In this document: positions 17,078 through 24,084 of the stretch, piece after piece
Numbering within the stretch: the first letter of the stretch is position 1
Layout of the letters: every line of letters starts with the position of its first letter
Origin: a bacterium
GTDB lineage: Bacteria > Patescibacteriota > Patescibacteriia > UBA1558 > S5-K13
Direction: 5' to 3'
Assembly (NCBI GenBank): GCA_021106915.1
Contig: JAIOTH010000019.1
Coordinates: 1 to 39,734, forward strand
DNA length: 39,734 nt
Notes under the pieces: generated by a model
Database searches by the model: none
What the model was told of the DNA's origin: nothing
The model's input: the letters and a program-made list of their open reading frames with translations, nothing else
Program-made: the position numbers and the translations under genes

Positions 17078-18160
17078 TTGTTAATAATTATTACTTCTTT
17101 TACCTTAGTAAATAATATTTTTGCTAAGATTCCCGAAGCTGAAGAACTCGGCAGAGATTCTATTATTTCTAAATTAATTATTAACAAAAATAAAGAATTT
17201 TTAAACAACGACGAAATTATTGAAGAAGAAGGACCGGCTATAATTGCTAAAAGAACAACTCATGAAGAACAACCAGCTCTAGAAGCTCCTCTACCTCAAT
17301 CTCAAATAGATCCTGAAAAAAATACCAATCAAATAATAACTACTGACGAAGGATCCGTTTTAGTCGGAACTCAACTCTCTGAAGAATCTTTAAAAAATCA
17401 ACCTCGTAATAAAGTTATTGATTATTTAATTGAAGAAGGCGATACAGTTAGTGGTATTGCTCAAAAATTTGAAATAAGTGTAGCTACTATATTATGGTCT
17501 AATAATCTTACTTATTATAGCGTTATTCGTCCTGGAAAAACTTTAAAAATTCCTCCAGTCACTGGTATTTTATACACTGTTAAAAAAGGTGACACAATTT
17601 CCTCTATTGCTAAAAAATATAGTGGCGATGAAGATAAAATATTAGAACAAAATAAATTAACTTCTGCCGAACAAATATCAATCGGTCAAAACTTAATGAT
17701 TCCCGACGGTATTAAACCAGCTTCTAAAATTACCACTTACAAAGCCACTAGATCTATTTTTGCTCCTCCTAGAACTACTACTAGAGCCCCAAGTTCTGGG
17801 ACTAAATTATTATGGCCGACCAGCGCTAAAAAAATAACTCAATATTATTGGTGGCGACATGCTGGTTTAGATATTGCTGCTAAATCTGGGACTCCAATAT
17901 ATGCTGCTGAATCTGGTACAGTTGAAACGGCTGGTTGGAGTAATGGCGGTTATGGATATTATATTATTATCAACCACGGCAACGGCATTAAAACTCTTTA
18001 TGCTCATTCTAATAAATTATATGTCCGAAAAGGCGAAAAAGTTTCTCGAGTACAATCTATTATGTCTATGGGATCTACTGGTTGGTCAACTGGACCTCAT
18101 CTTCATTTTGAAGTCCGAGCCAATGGTTACAAAAAAAATCCTTTAAGTTATATTAGATAA
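17078..18160 (+). CDS. Murein hydrolase: double LysM plus M23 metallopeptidase
   Basis: 360 residues from TTG 17078, the only standard start in frame. The true N-terminus is probably about 90 residues longer (see the gap entry). The first residues are a membrane-spanning or signal segment. Then come an acidic linker, LysM at about 113-158 (EEGDTVSGIAQKFEIS), LysM at about 165-208 (VKKGDTISSIAKKYSG), and an M23 (LytM-type) domain. Its zinc and catalytic residues are visible: H261 and D265 in HAGLDIA, H310 in LYAH, and HLHFE at 341-345. It would bind and cut peptidoglycan cross-links outside the membrane. A bidirectional terminator lies about 130 bases downstream. Confidence 0.9.
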   Translation: MLIIITSFTLVNNIFAKIPEAEELGRDSIISKLIINKNKEFLNNDEIIEEEGPAIIAKRTTHEEQPALEAPLPQSQIDPEKNTNQIITTDEGSVLVGTQLSEESLKNQPRNKVIDYLIEEGDTVSGIAQKFEISVATILWSNNLTYYSVIRPGKTLKIPPVTGILYTVKKGDTISSIAKKYSGDEDKILEQNKLTSAEQISIGQNLMIPDGIKPASKITTYKATRSIFAPPRTTTRAPSSGTKLLWPTSAKKITQYYWWRHAGLDIAAKSGTPIYAAESGTVETAGWSNGGYGYYIIINHGNGIKTLYAHSNKLYVRKGEKVSRVQSIMSMGSTGWSTGPHLHFEVRANGYKKNPLSYIR

Positions 18161-18193
18161 TTATCAAATTAAAATAGAATTAGGAGGTATATT

Positions 18194-18302
18194 GTGGATT
18201 ATGGAAATGGAATGACTAATAAAGCTACAAGGAGGCTCAGCTTTAGTTTTCATTGAGGCTAGCAAAAGAATTTTTGATAAAAATTATAAAAAACGGAACT
18301 AA
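18194..18302 (+). pseudogene. Micro-ORF with strong Shine-Dalgarno, continuing in the +1 frame
   Basis: AGGAGG at 18182-18187 stands 6 bases before GTG at 18194. This opens MDYGNGMTNKATRRLSFSFH, stopping at 18256. From 18231 the +1 frame reads GGSALVFIEASKRIFDKNY and then KKRN, stopping at 18302 inside the terminator. The second part looks more protein-like than the first frame's tail. The frame change falls at ACA AGG AGG. Either a frameshifted small gene, a +1 frameshifting site, or chance. No family recognised. Confidence 0.3.
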
Positions 18303-18318
18303 AAATGTTCCGTTTTTT
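18288..18318. terminator. Bidirectional rho-independent terminator
   Basis: AAAAAACGGAAC, loop TAAAAAT, GTTCCGTTTTTT: a perfect 12-base inverted repeat with a T run on both strands. It lies between the M23 gene (+) and the convergent 77-residue gene (-). Confidence 0.9.
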
Positions 18319-18359
18319 AAAAATATTTCTATAAAATAAATTATTTTTAGTATACCTAA

Positions 18360-18593
18360 TTAATCTTCAATTTTATTTTTAACTAATTCAATATTTAAAC
18401 TTTCTAATTTATATCTAGCATCAGTTAAAATAAAATTCTTAGCACCTTCCAAGCTACTAAAACTTTCTATAATTTCTTTATCATTTTTAGACTCCGCTTT
18501 GATTAAAATACTATCTCCCTCTTCAAAATTTTCAACCACTTCTAAGGGAAGCATTTTAAAATCTTCATTGTTTTTTGGCATTTCTAAACTCAT
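18360..18593 (-). CDS. Hypothetical 77-residue acidic protein
   Basis: Starts MSLEMPKNNEDFKMLPLEVV. It is a small soluble protein with no membrane segment, no Cys and a high content of Glu, Asp and Lys. The codon pattern resembles its neighbours. It converges on the terminator at 18288-18318. No family recognised. No Shine-Dalgarno before the ATG, which is normal for this window. Confidence 0.55.
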   Translation of the reverse strand: MSLEMPKNNEDFKMLPLEVVENFEEGDSILIKAESKNDKEIIESFSSLEGAKNFILTDARYKLESLNIELVKNKIED

Positions 18594-18737
18594 ATAATTT
18601 TTGTTAGTTTATAATAAATTTATAATATCACATTCGCGACAATTAAAAAATCATTATTAATTAATACGATCTTTGAATTTGAATGGCGGTGCCATCCGAA
18701 GCTTGCAGAAAAACTAAATAGAATTCTTAAACAATAT

Positions 18738-18850
18738 TTTTGTCCTCCTACGCCACTTCCTTCGCTTCCTCTTTCGCTGAAGCTATAGAGGACAAGAAAG
18801 CTACGAAAGTCAAGAAGGCTTCGTAGGACATCCTTCGCAAGCGAAGGATG
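18738..18850. repeat. Palindromic repeats 3' of tRNA-Lys
   Basis: CATCCTTCGCAAGCGAAGGATG (18829-18850) is a perfect 10-bp stem with a 2-base loop that overlaps the encoded CCA end of tRNA-Lys. Beside it TGTCCTCCTACGCC / AAGGCTTCGTAGGACA form an imperfect outer inverted repeat. The rest of 18594-18848 is AT-rich with no gene seen. Confidence 0.65.
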
Positions 18851-18924
18851 GTGCCCTCAGCAGGACTTGAACCTGCGACCGTTTGCTTAAGAGGCAACTG
18901 CTCTACCAACTGAGCTATAAGGGC
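18849..18924 (-). tRNA. tRNA-Lys(CTT)
   Basis: 76 nt including encoded CCA. All arms pair: acceptor GCCCTTA/TGAGGGC, D-arm GCTC/GAGC with AGTTGGTA, anticodon loop CTCTTAA with anticodon CTT, T-arm GCAGG TTCAAGT CCTGC, discriminator A. One weak pair at the top of the anticodon stem. Confidence 0.93.
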
Positions 18925-18928
18925 AAAA

Positions 18929-19005
18929 TGGTACACCCGGCAGGGCTCGAACCTGCAACCTCTTGGTCCGAAGCCAAGCACTCTATCCAGTTGAGCTACG
19001 GGTGC
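18929..19005 (-). tRNA. tRNA-Arg(TCG)
   Basis: 77 nt including encoded CCA. Acceptor GCACCCG/CGGGTGT (a G-U first pair), D-arm GCTC/GAGT, anticodon stem CTTGG/CCAAG with loop CTTCGGA (anticodon TCG), T-arm GCAGG TTCGAGC CCTGC. Four bases separate it from tRNA-Lys, so both are probably on one transcript. Confidence 0.93.
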
Positions 19006-19071
19006 AAATTAAAAATTACTTTTCAAAAATTAATTGTCAATCTTTTTTTATTTACTAATAAAATTAATATC

Positions 19072-19116
19072 CTATCCAGTTGCGTGCCCCGTTAATTTAC
19101 GGGGAGCTACGAGTGC
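19072..19116 (-). pseudogene. 5' fragment of a tRNA-Arg copy with an inserted hairpin
   Basis: On the minus strand GCACTCGTAGCTC and AACTGGATAG match the start of the neighbouring tRNA-Arg. They are separated by about 22 extra bases containing the palindrome CCCCGTAAATTAACGGGG. The rest of the tRNA is absent, so it cannot fold as a tRNA. Confidence 0.7.
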
Positions 19117-19203
19117 AAAAATAATTTCTAATTTATAAACACAAACTATAAGGTACTAACAATGTCTAATTCTAGCCTTAATAGCCTAAATTGTCAATTA
19201 AAA

Positions 19204-19779
19204 TCATTTTTTATAAACTCCCTCTATTATGCTCAAAACCTTATTCACGGTTTCATCAATTTTTCCTTCTCTATTTACGACTTGATAATCAAATTCATTT
19301 GCTATTTTTAATTCATTACGAGCTGTTTCTAGTCTAGTCTTAAGTTTTTCTTCTGTAATATTAGGTCTCTTTTTTAAACGATTTTCAATCTGCTCTAATG
19401 ATTCCGGTAGAATAAAAATTGTTTTTAAATTAGGTATCAATTTTTTAATTTTCATTACCCCTCGAACATCAACCTCAAATAAAGGAATTTTATTATTTTC
19501 AATAATTTTTTCTACCTCTTTTTTCTCTACTCCATAATAATCCAAATGGACTTGTTCATTTTCTAAAAATTCTTGATTAGCAAGTTTTTTTTGAAATCCT
19601 TCTACGCTATAAAAATTATAATTTACACCATTCACCTCACCATCTCTTATTTCTCTAGTAGTAGAAGTCAATACTTTTTGTAAATTTGGATTATCTTTCA
19701 AAACCAAACCAATGATAGTTGTTTTTCCAACTCCTGAAGGACCAGCAATAACAAAATATTTTTTATTTATTTTATCCAT
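19204..19779 (-). CDS. gmk: Guanylate kinase
   Basis: 191 residues, normal length. It phosphorylates GMP to GDP with ATP in purine nucleotide synthesis. P-loop GPSGVGKT at 13-20, GMP-binding STTREIRDGEVNGVNYNF, YYGV, the lid region RLKKRPNITEEKLKTRL, and the DYQVVN end motif are all visible. The start ATG follows AGGAAAAAAGTCAAT, a weak Shine-Dalgarno. Downstream (19006-19203) lie only the tRNA fragment and AT-rich sequence. Confidence 0.95.
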   Translation of the reverse strand: MDKINKKYFVIAGPSGVGKTTIIGLVLKDNPNLQKVLTSTTREIRDGEVNGVNYNFYSVEGFQKKLANQEFLENEQVHLDYYGVEKKEVEKIIENNKIPLFEVDVRGVMKIKKLIPNLKTIFILPESLEQIENRLKKRPNITEEKLKTRLETARNELKIANEFDYQVVNREGKIDETVNKVLSIIEGVYKK

Positions 19780-19780
19780 A

Positions 19781-19873
19781 TTGACTTTTTTCCTAAATCG
19801 TCTATAATATAAGTATTAAGACGAAGGGAATCCGAACGGTTAATTACCTAAGGGGACCCTTTTTATTTTTGCC
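19781..19873 (+). ncRNA. Candidate short transcript antisense to the small ORF 3' of rluD
   Basis: TTGACT (19781-19786), a 16-base spacer and TATAAT (19803-19808) form a strong plus-strand promoter. About 45 bases later AAGGGGACCCTT is followed by T-rich sequence, a weak terminator-like hairpin. No plus-strand gene follows. The transcript would be roughly 50-60 nt. Speculative. Confidence 0.25.
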
Positions 19874-20004
19874 TTAACTTCTTTTTTTCCTAAAAAATCA
19901 TAATATTTAGTAGGCAACTTTTTATATAATGAAGAAGCAAATTTCTTATTCGGAAAAAGTATTTTTTCAAACCTATCTTCTTCAATTAAAAAATCTACTA
20001 ACAT
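19840..20004 (-). CDS. Small basic protein, 54 residues, coupled to the pseudouridine synthase
   Basis: ATG at 20004 lies one base after the TAA of the RluD-type gene, which suggests translational coupling. The product MLVDFLIEEDRFEKILFPNK... continues with SLYKKLPTKYYDFLGKKEVK and ends RVPLGN; it is basic and soluble. The composition looks coding. No family recognised. A chance frame remains possible, and a plus-strand promoter lies just beyond its 3' end. Confidence 0.45.
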   Translation of the reverse strand: MLVDFLIEEDRFEKILFPNKKFASSLYKKLPTKYYDFLGKKEVKAKIKRVPLGN

Positions 20005-20005
20005 T

Positions 20006-20950
20006 TTATAATCCCTTAATCACATCTTTCAATTTCTCTGGCAATTCAATCTCAAAAACCTGCACCTCTCCATCTAAATCTATAAATTCTAAATGATAAG
20101 CATGTAAGAATATTCTATTTAAATCAAACTTATCTTTACATCCTTTAATATTATATAAATCATCTCCAGCAACTGGATGACTAATTGCTTTTAGATGAGC
20201 TCTGATCTGATGAGTTCGACCAGTCTTAATTTGAATATTTAATAAAGTATAGTGACTAAATGATTGTTTTACTTCCCATAAAGTTAAAGCTTCTTTAGCT
20301 TCTAAATTACCACCCTTGGCTACCATTTTACCAGATCTTTTAGAACGAGCTATGGGAAAATCTATTTCTCCTTCATGATCTGTCATTTTTCCATGAACTA
20401 AAGCTAGATACTTTTTAACAATGCTTCTATTTTTAAATTGAGATTTTAAATGGCTAAATATTTTTTGATTCAAAGCCACTACCATCAATCCTGAAACTTT
20501 TTTATCCAAACGATGTACTATGCCTGGTCTAAACTCTGGGTTGTCACCTACTGTTTTGATTTGAGGATATTTCTTAATTAAATAATCAACCAGAGTATAT
20601 TCTTGAACATTCTCTGCTGGATGAACTATCAAACCAGCTGGCTTTTCTAAAACTAAATAATTATCAGTTGCTTTGATTATTCTAATAGTCTTTTCCATCT
20701 CCATTAATTTTTTCCCACTGAGTAGAGGAAAATGTTTAGAAGATAGAGGAGGTTGTGAAATTTCTACCTTATCTCCCGCACTTAACCAATGATGCTTTTT
20801 TTTAATAATTGTACTGTTAACTTTAGCTTTTCCATCAACAACTAAACGCTGAATTTTAGATCTCGATAAATCAACTAATTTCTCAACTAAAAATTTATCC
20901 AACCTAACTTTGTCTTTTGGACATATAAATTTTTTCTTGGTATTTATCAT
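20006..20950 (-). CDS. RluD/RluA-family 23S rRNA pseudouridine synthase
   Basis: 314 residues. An N-terminal S4 RNA-binding domain (RLDKFLVEKLVDLSRSKIQR, about 16-62) is followed by the catalytic domain. This carries LVLEKPAGLIVHP, the catalytic HRLDKKVSGL (146-155, nucleophile Asp149) and KTGRTHQIRAHL. The layout is that of RluD, which isomerises uridines in helix 69 of 23S rRNA. RluC-type specificity cannot be excluded without a tree, so no gene symbol is given. It is followed after one base by a 54-residue frame. Confidence 0.92.
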   Translation of the reverse strand: MINTKKKFICPKDKVRLDKFLVEKLVDLSRSKIQRLVVDGKAKVNSTIIKKKHHWLSAGDKVEISQPPLSSKHFPLLSGKKLMEMEKTIRIIKATDNYLVLEKPAGLIVHPAENVQEYTLVDYLIKKYPQIKTVGDNPEFRPGIVHRLDKKVSGLMVVALNQKIFSHLKSQFKNRSIVKKYLALVHGKMTDHEGEIDFPIARSKRSGKMVAKGGNLEAKEALTLWEVKQSFSHYTLLNIQIKTGRTHQIRAHLKAISHPVAGDDLYNIKGCKDKFDLNRIFLHAYHLEFIDLDGEVQVFEIELPEKLKDVIKGL

Positions 20951-20984
20951 ATATATATAAAATATCAGAGTTTAAATAAATAAT

Positions 20985-20999
20985 CCACCCCTGGGGTGG
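20985..20999. repeat. Short palindrome CCACCCCTGGGGTGG
   Basis: Perfect 15-base palindrome in the divergent gap between the pseudouridine synthase and galU. A binding site or a dispersed repeat; nothing here decides which. Confidence 0.4.
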
Positions 21000-21017
21000 T
21001 ATTTTAAGATTGATTTA

Positions 21018-21152
21018 TTTGTATTGTATTAGTATAATTAGTATCATTAGTATATTAGTCAAGCTCAGCTCGATTAGTATTAAATTAGTATATTAGTATC
21101 ATACTATTCGTATCATTAGTATATTAGAATCATTTAATTAGTATCATTAGTA
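21018..21152. repeat. AT-rich dispersed repeat, family A, before galU
   Basis: About 135 bases of ATTAGTATATTAGTATC / ATTCGTATCATTAGTAT units with an AGCTCAGCTCG palindrome near 21064. It ends at the galU ATG (21154). Confidence 0.75.
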
Positions 21153-21153
21153 T

Positions 21154-22014
21154 ATGAAAATAACCAAGGCTGTCATTGCCGTAGCTGGATCAGGAACTAG
21201 ATTTTTACCAGCCACTAAATCCCAACCCAAAGAAATGCTACCTATTGTCGACAAACCGATTGTTCAATACGTGGTAGAAGAAATGGTTGAAGCTGGTATT
21301 ACAGATATTATCTTAGTTACTAGATGGGACAAAAAACCTTTAGAAGATCACTTTGATCGAAGTTTTGAATTAGAATATAATTTACAAAAAAATAAAAAAT
21401 TACAAAAGTTAGCTGAAATCAAAAAATTATCAAATATGGCTAACTTTATTTATATTCGCCAAAAAGGTCCTTATGGAAATGGCACTCCAGCTTTAAATGC
21501 CAAAAGTATTCTCGGTAATGAACCTTTTATTTATGCTTTTGGTGATGATCTAGTGAAATCTAAAATTTCTTTTACAAAACAATTATTAACTGCTTATCAA
21601 AAAAATCCCGGAATTATTTTAGGTGCACAAAAAGTTCCTAAGAATCAAGTAGATCGCTACGGAATCGTAAAATTAAAATCAAAGACTAAAAATGAAGTTA
21701 CTAAAATAATTGAGAAACCATCTATCCGAAAATCTCCTTCTCAATTAGCTACTTTTGGTCGTTATGTTTTAAACTCGGAAATTTTAAATTTTCTAGCTAA
21801 ACAAAAATTAGGTAAAGGTAGTGAATTGTGGCTAGTAGATGCCATTGAAGAATATATTAAAAACGGTGGAAAGGTTTATGTTCAAGAAATCGAAAACGGA
21901 AAATGGCTAACCACTGGCGATCCCTTAAATTATCTAAAAGCTACTATTGAATATGCTCTAGATCGAAAAGATTTAGCTGCTGATTTTAAAAAATATTTAA
22001 AAACTAAAATTTAA
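21154..22014 (+). CDS. galU: UTP--glucose-1-phosphate uridylyltransferase
   Basis: 286 residues, normal length. It makes UDP-glucose for surface polysaccharides and glycolipids. The nucleotidyltransferase signature AGSGTRFLPATKSQPKEMLP is at residues 11-30 (usual form GxGTRFLPATK..PKEMLP), followed by VDKPIVQYVVEE. Further GalU landmarks are QKGPYGNGTPAL (usually GLGHA), FGDDLV, IIEKP and GKWLTTGDPLNYLKA. The galU-type G(L)GHAV motif is here GNGTPAL, a modest departure. The solute-binding protein gene follows after 11 bases. Confidence 0.92.
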   Translation: MKITKAVIAVAGSGTRFLPATKSQPKEMLPIVDKPIVQYVVEEMVEAGITDIILVTRWDKKPLEDHFDRSFELEYNLQKNKKLQKLAEIKKLSNMANFIYIRQKGPYGNGTPALNAKSILGNEPFIYAFGDDLVKSKISFTKQLLTAYQKNPGIILGAQKVPKNQVDRYGIVKLKSKTKNEVTKIIEKPSIRKSPSQLATFGRYVLNSEILNFLAKQKLGKGSELWLVDAIEEYIKNGGKVYVQEIENGKWLTTGDPLNYLKATIEYALDRKDLAADFKKYLKTKI

Positions 22015-22025
22015 AAATAAAAAAC

Positions 22026-23432
22026 ATGATTCAAAATAAATTATCTAACGGGGTAAATAAAAAAATAATTCTCAGTCTCTTATTTATATTCATAATTAGC
22101 TCTGGTTTTGGCTGTACTAAAAATCCCTTAGTTAAAAAAGACGTAGTTCTTAGACCAGTCAGTATTGAAATTTGGGGTGTTCACGAAAATGAAAATAATT
22201 TATCTCTTTTAATAGATGCTTTTAAAAAAATACATCCAACTGTCACCATTAAATATAAAAAATTTACTCCTCAAGAATTTACTAATGGTTATTATGAGGA
22301 TCAATTAATTAGTGAATGGGCCAAAGACAAAGGTCCAGATGCTTATTTCATTCCTAATAATTATATTGCCAAATTTAAAGATTTTATCACTCCTCTGCCA
22401 GCAAAAGTAAAACTTCCTTTTCGAGAAATAAAAACTTCTAAAATTGGTTATTTTTCTAAAACTGACGTAATAAATTACACTAAGGACTTACCAACCACTT
22501 CTTTAAAAAAACTAATTTCCAATTATCCAGAAGTAATCTACGATGATGTAGTAATTAATAATCAAATTCATGGTCTTCCTTTAAGCCTAGAAACTATTGG
22601 TCTCTTTTATAATCGGGATATTTTCAATAATGCTAATATTGCTCAAGCCCCTAAAAGTTGGGAGGAATTTAATGCTGCTGTAAAAAAAATTACTCAATTA
22701 AATTCGGATAACAAATTCATTCAATCTGGAACTGCCTTAGGAACAACAAATAATATTGATAATGCTTCGGAATTATTAATGCTTTTGATGATGCAAAACG
22801 GCGGTGATATAGTCAGTTCTAATAAAAGAATAAATTTTAATGACTATCAAAAAATTTCTCAAGCCATTAGTTTCTATAATGACTTTTCTAATCCAATTAA
22901 AGAAGTATATTCTTGGGATGAAAGTCAAAATAATTCTTTTGATGCTTTTAAGGCTGGTCAATTAGCAATGTTTTTTGGACTACCTTATCATATTGATGAA
23001 ATTAAAAAATCTGCCCCAGCTTTAAATTTTGGAATTGCCCCTGTTCCTCAAGTAAATAAATCCAATCCAGTGAACATAGCTAACTATTGGAATTTAGTTG
23101 TTTCTCACAAAAGTAAAAATAGTGACATAGCTTGGGGATTTATTGATTTTGCGACCCAAGAAAAAAATGTTAAAATATATTTAGAGAACTCGCAACGACC
23201 AACTGCTCTCCGAACTCTACAAAATGATTCTAGTCAAAACAATTTAAATACCGAACCTTTTGCTAATCAAATTCTCAGTGCCCGTTCTTGGTATCATGGT
23301 CTTTCTCCAGAAATAGCCAAAAATTATTTAAAAGAAATGTCTAATTATATTAAAAATAATTCTTTAAAACCTAGTGATCTCGAAGATGTTTTGGAAAATA
23401 CCGCTATTAAAATAAATCAGACAATTAATTAA
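22026..23432 (+). CDS. Extracellular solute-binding lipoprotein (family 1, sugar ABC type)
   Basis: 468 residues. A basic N-terminus and hydrophobic helix end in SSGFGC (Cys about 30), a plausible lipobox, so the protein is probably lipid-anchored outside the membrane. The mature part begins VSIEIWGVHENENNLSLLID and has the periplasmic-binding fold landmarks AFKKIHPTVTIKYK, GLFYNRDIF, PKSWEEFNAAVKKI and AFKAGQLAMFFGLP of sugar-binding family 1. No permease or ATPase genes are adjacent, so its transport partner is elsewhere or absent. The first codons overlap a TTATCTAACGGGGT motif that recurs before the gene at 24083. Confidence 0.88.
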   Translation: MIQNKLSNGVNKKIILSLLFIFIISSGFGCTKNPLVKKDVVLRPVSIEIWGVHENENNLSLLIDAFKKIHPTVTIKYKKFTPQEFTNGYYEDQLISEWAKDKGPDAYFIPNNYIAKFKDFITPLPAKVKLPFREIKTSKIGYFSKTDVINYTKDLPTTSLKKLISNYPEVIYDDVVINNQIHGLPLSLETIGLFYNRDIFNNANIAQAPKSWEEFNAAVKKITQLNSDNKFIQSGTALGTTNNIDNASELLMLLMMQNGGDIVSSNKRINFNDYQKISQAISFYNDFSNPIKEVYSWDESQNNSFDAFKAGQLAMFFGLPYHIDEIKKSAPALNFGIAPVPQVNKSNPVNIANYWNLVVSHKSKNSDIAWGFIDFATQEKNVKIYLENSQRPTALRTLQNDSSQNNLNTEPFANQILSARSWYHGLSPEIAKNYLKEMSNYIKNNSLKPSDLEDVLENTAIKINQTIN

Positions 23433-23433
23433 G

Positions 23434-23485
23434 CGATACCAATATACGAATGACATACGAATTATACTAATATATTATTATTAAA
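23434..23485. repeat. AT-rich dispersed repeat, family A (short, divergent)
   Basis: ATACCAATATACGAATG and ATACGAATTATACTAATATA units between the solute-binding gene and the GxxExxY gene. Confidence 0.5.
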
Positions 23486-23521
23486 ATAATTTAAAATTAA
23501 TAAACATTAAGAAAAAGCGAT

Positions 23522-23905
23522 ATGAAAAGCGATATAATTTACCCAAAATTATCTTATTTGGTTACTGGAATTTGTTTTCAAGTTCATAATGAGTTAAGAC
23601 GTTATGGAAAAGAAAAACAATATGGAGATTTATTGGAATCTAAATTTATAAACGAGAATATAAAATATAAAAGAGAATATTATATAATAAATACTAGAAA
23701 TATATTAGACTTTATAGTAGAAAATAAAATTATTCTCGAATTAAAAGCCAAAAAATTTATTACCAAAGAAGACTACTATCAAACTCAAAGATATTTACAA
23801 TCAACAAATTTAAAATTAGCATTATTAATTAATTTTAGAAATAAATATTTAAAACCAATTCGGATAGTAAAAATAGATACTAATTACAAATCTAAATTTA
23901 TTTAG
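23522..23905 (+). CDS. GxxExxY (PD-(D/E)XK_3) family protein
   Basis: 127 residues. IIYPKLSYLVTGICFQVHNE is the typical opening of the GxxExxY family, which is related to PD-(D/E)XK nucleases. The name motif is degenerate here (GKEKQY at 29-34, one residue short). The nuclease-like core D63...E73-L-K75 (FIVENKIILELKA) is present, followed by YLQSTNLKLALLINF. Function in cells is not established. Its leader (ACATTAAGAAAAAGCGAT before ATGAAA) is nearly the same as that of the GIY-YIG gene at 25458, and family A repeats lie on both sides, so it may be a mobile cassette. Confidence 0.88.
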   Translation: MKSDIIYPKLSYLVTGICFQVHNELRRYGKEKQYGDLLESKFINENIKYKREYYIINTRNILDFIVENKIILELKAKKFITKEDYYQTQRYLQSTNLKLALLINFRNKYLKPIRIVKIDTNYKSKFI

Positions 23906-23907
23906 CC

Positions 23908-23985
23908 TACATTAGTATATTAGTATCATGCTATTCGTATCATTAGTATATTAGAATCATTTAATTAGTATCATTAATATATTTA
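23908..23985. repeat. AT-rich dispersed repeat, family A
   Basis: ATTAGTATATTAGTATC, ATTCGTATCATTAGTATA and ATTAATATA units. Nearly the same order of units as 21085-21152. Confidence 0.7.
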
Positions 23986-24084
23986 TCCCGTTAGATAAAA
24001 CTAATTTATTTTTCAAAAAATAATATAAAAAATTAAGCTAAATTAAAAATATGAATATCCTTACAAATAATTATCTAATGGGAT
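23986..24084. repeat. Inverted TTATCTAAYGGGAT motifs before the Cys-rich membrane protein
   Basis: ATCCCGTTAGATAA near 23987 and TTATCTAATGGGAT ending at 24084 are inverted copies (13 of 14 bases) about 70 bases apart. A third copy, TTATCTAACGGGGT, lies near 22040 over the start of the solute-binding gene. Confidence 0.55.

Noticed and set aside
17874..18146. Plus-strand 90-codon frame inside the M23 domain
   Set aside because: Out-of-frame shadow of the conserved peptidase domain.
18748..18981. Minus-strand 77-codon frame
   Set aside because: It runs through tRNA-Lys and palindromic repeats. The peptide (LIAQLVEQLPLKQTVAGSSP) is the usual false translation of a tRNA region.
18883..19095. 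Plus-strand 70-codon frame containing HPAGLEPATSWSEAKHSIQL
   Set aside because: It is the antisense translation of tRNA-Arg, a well-known spurious peptide.
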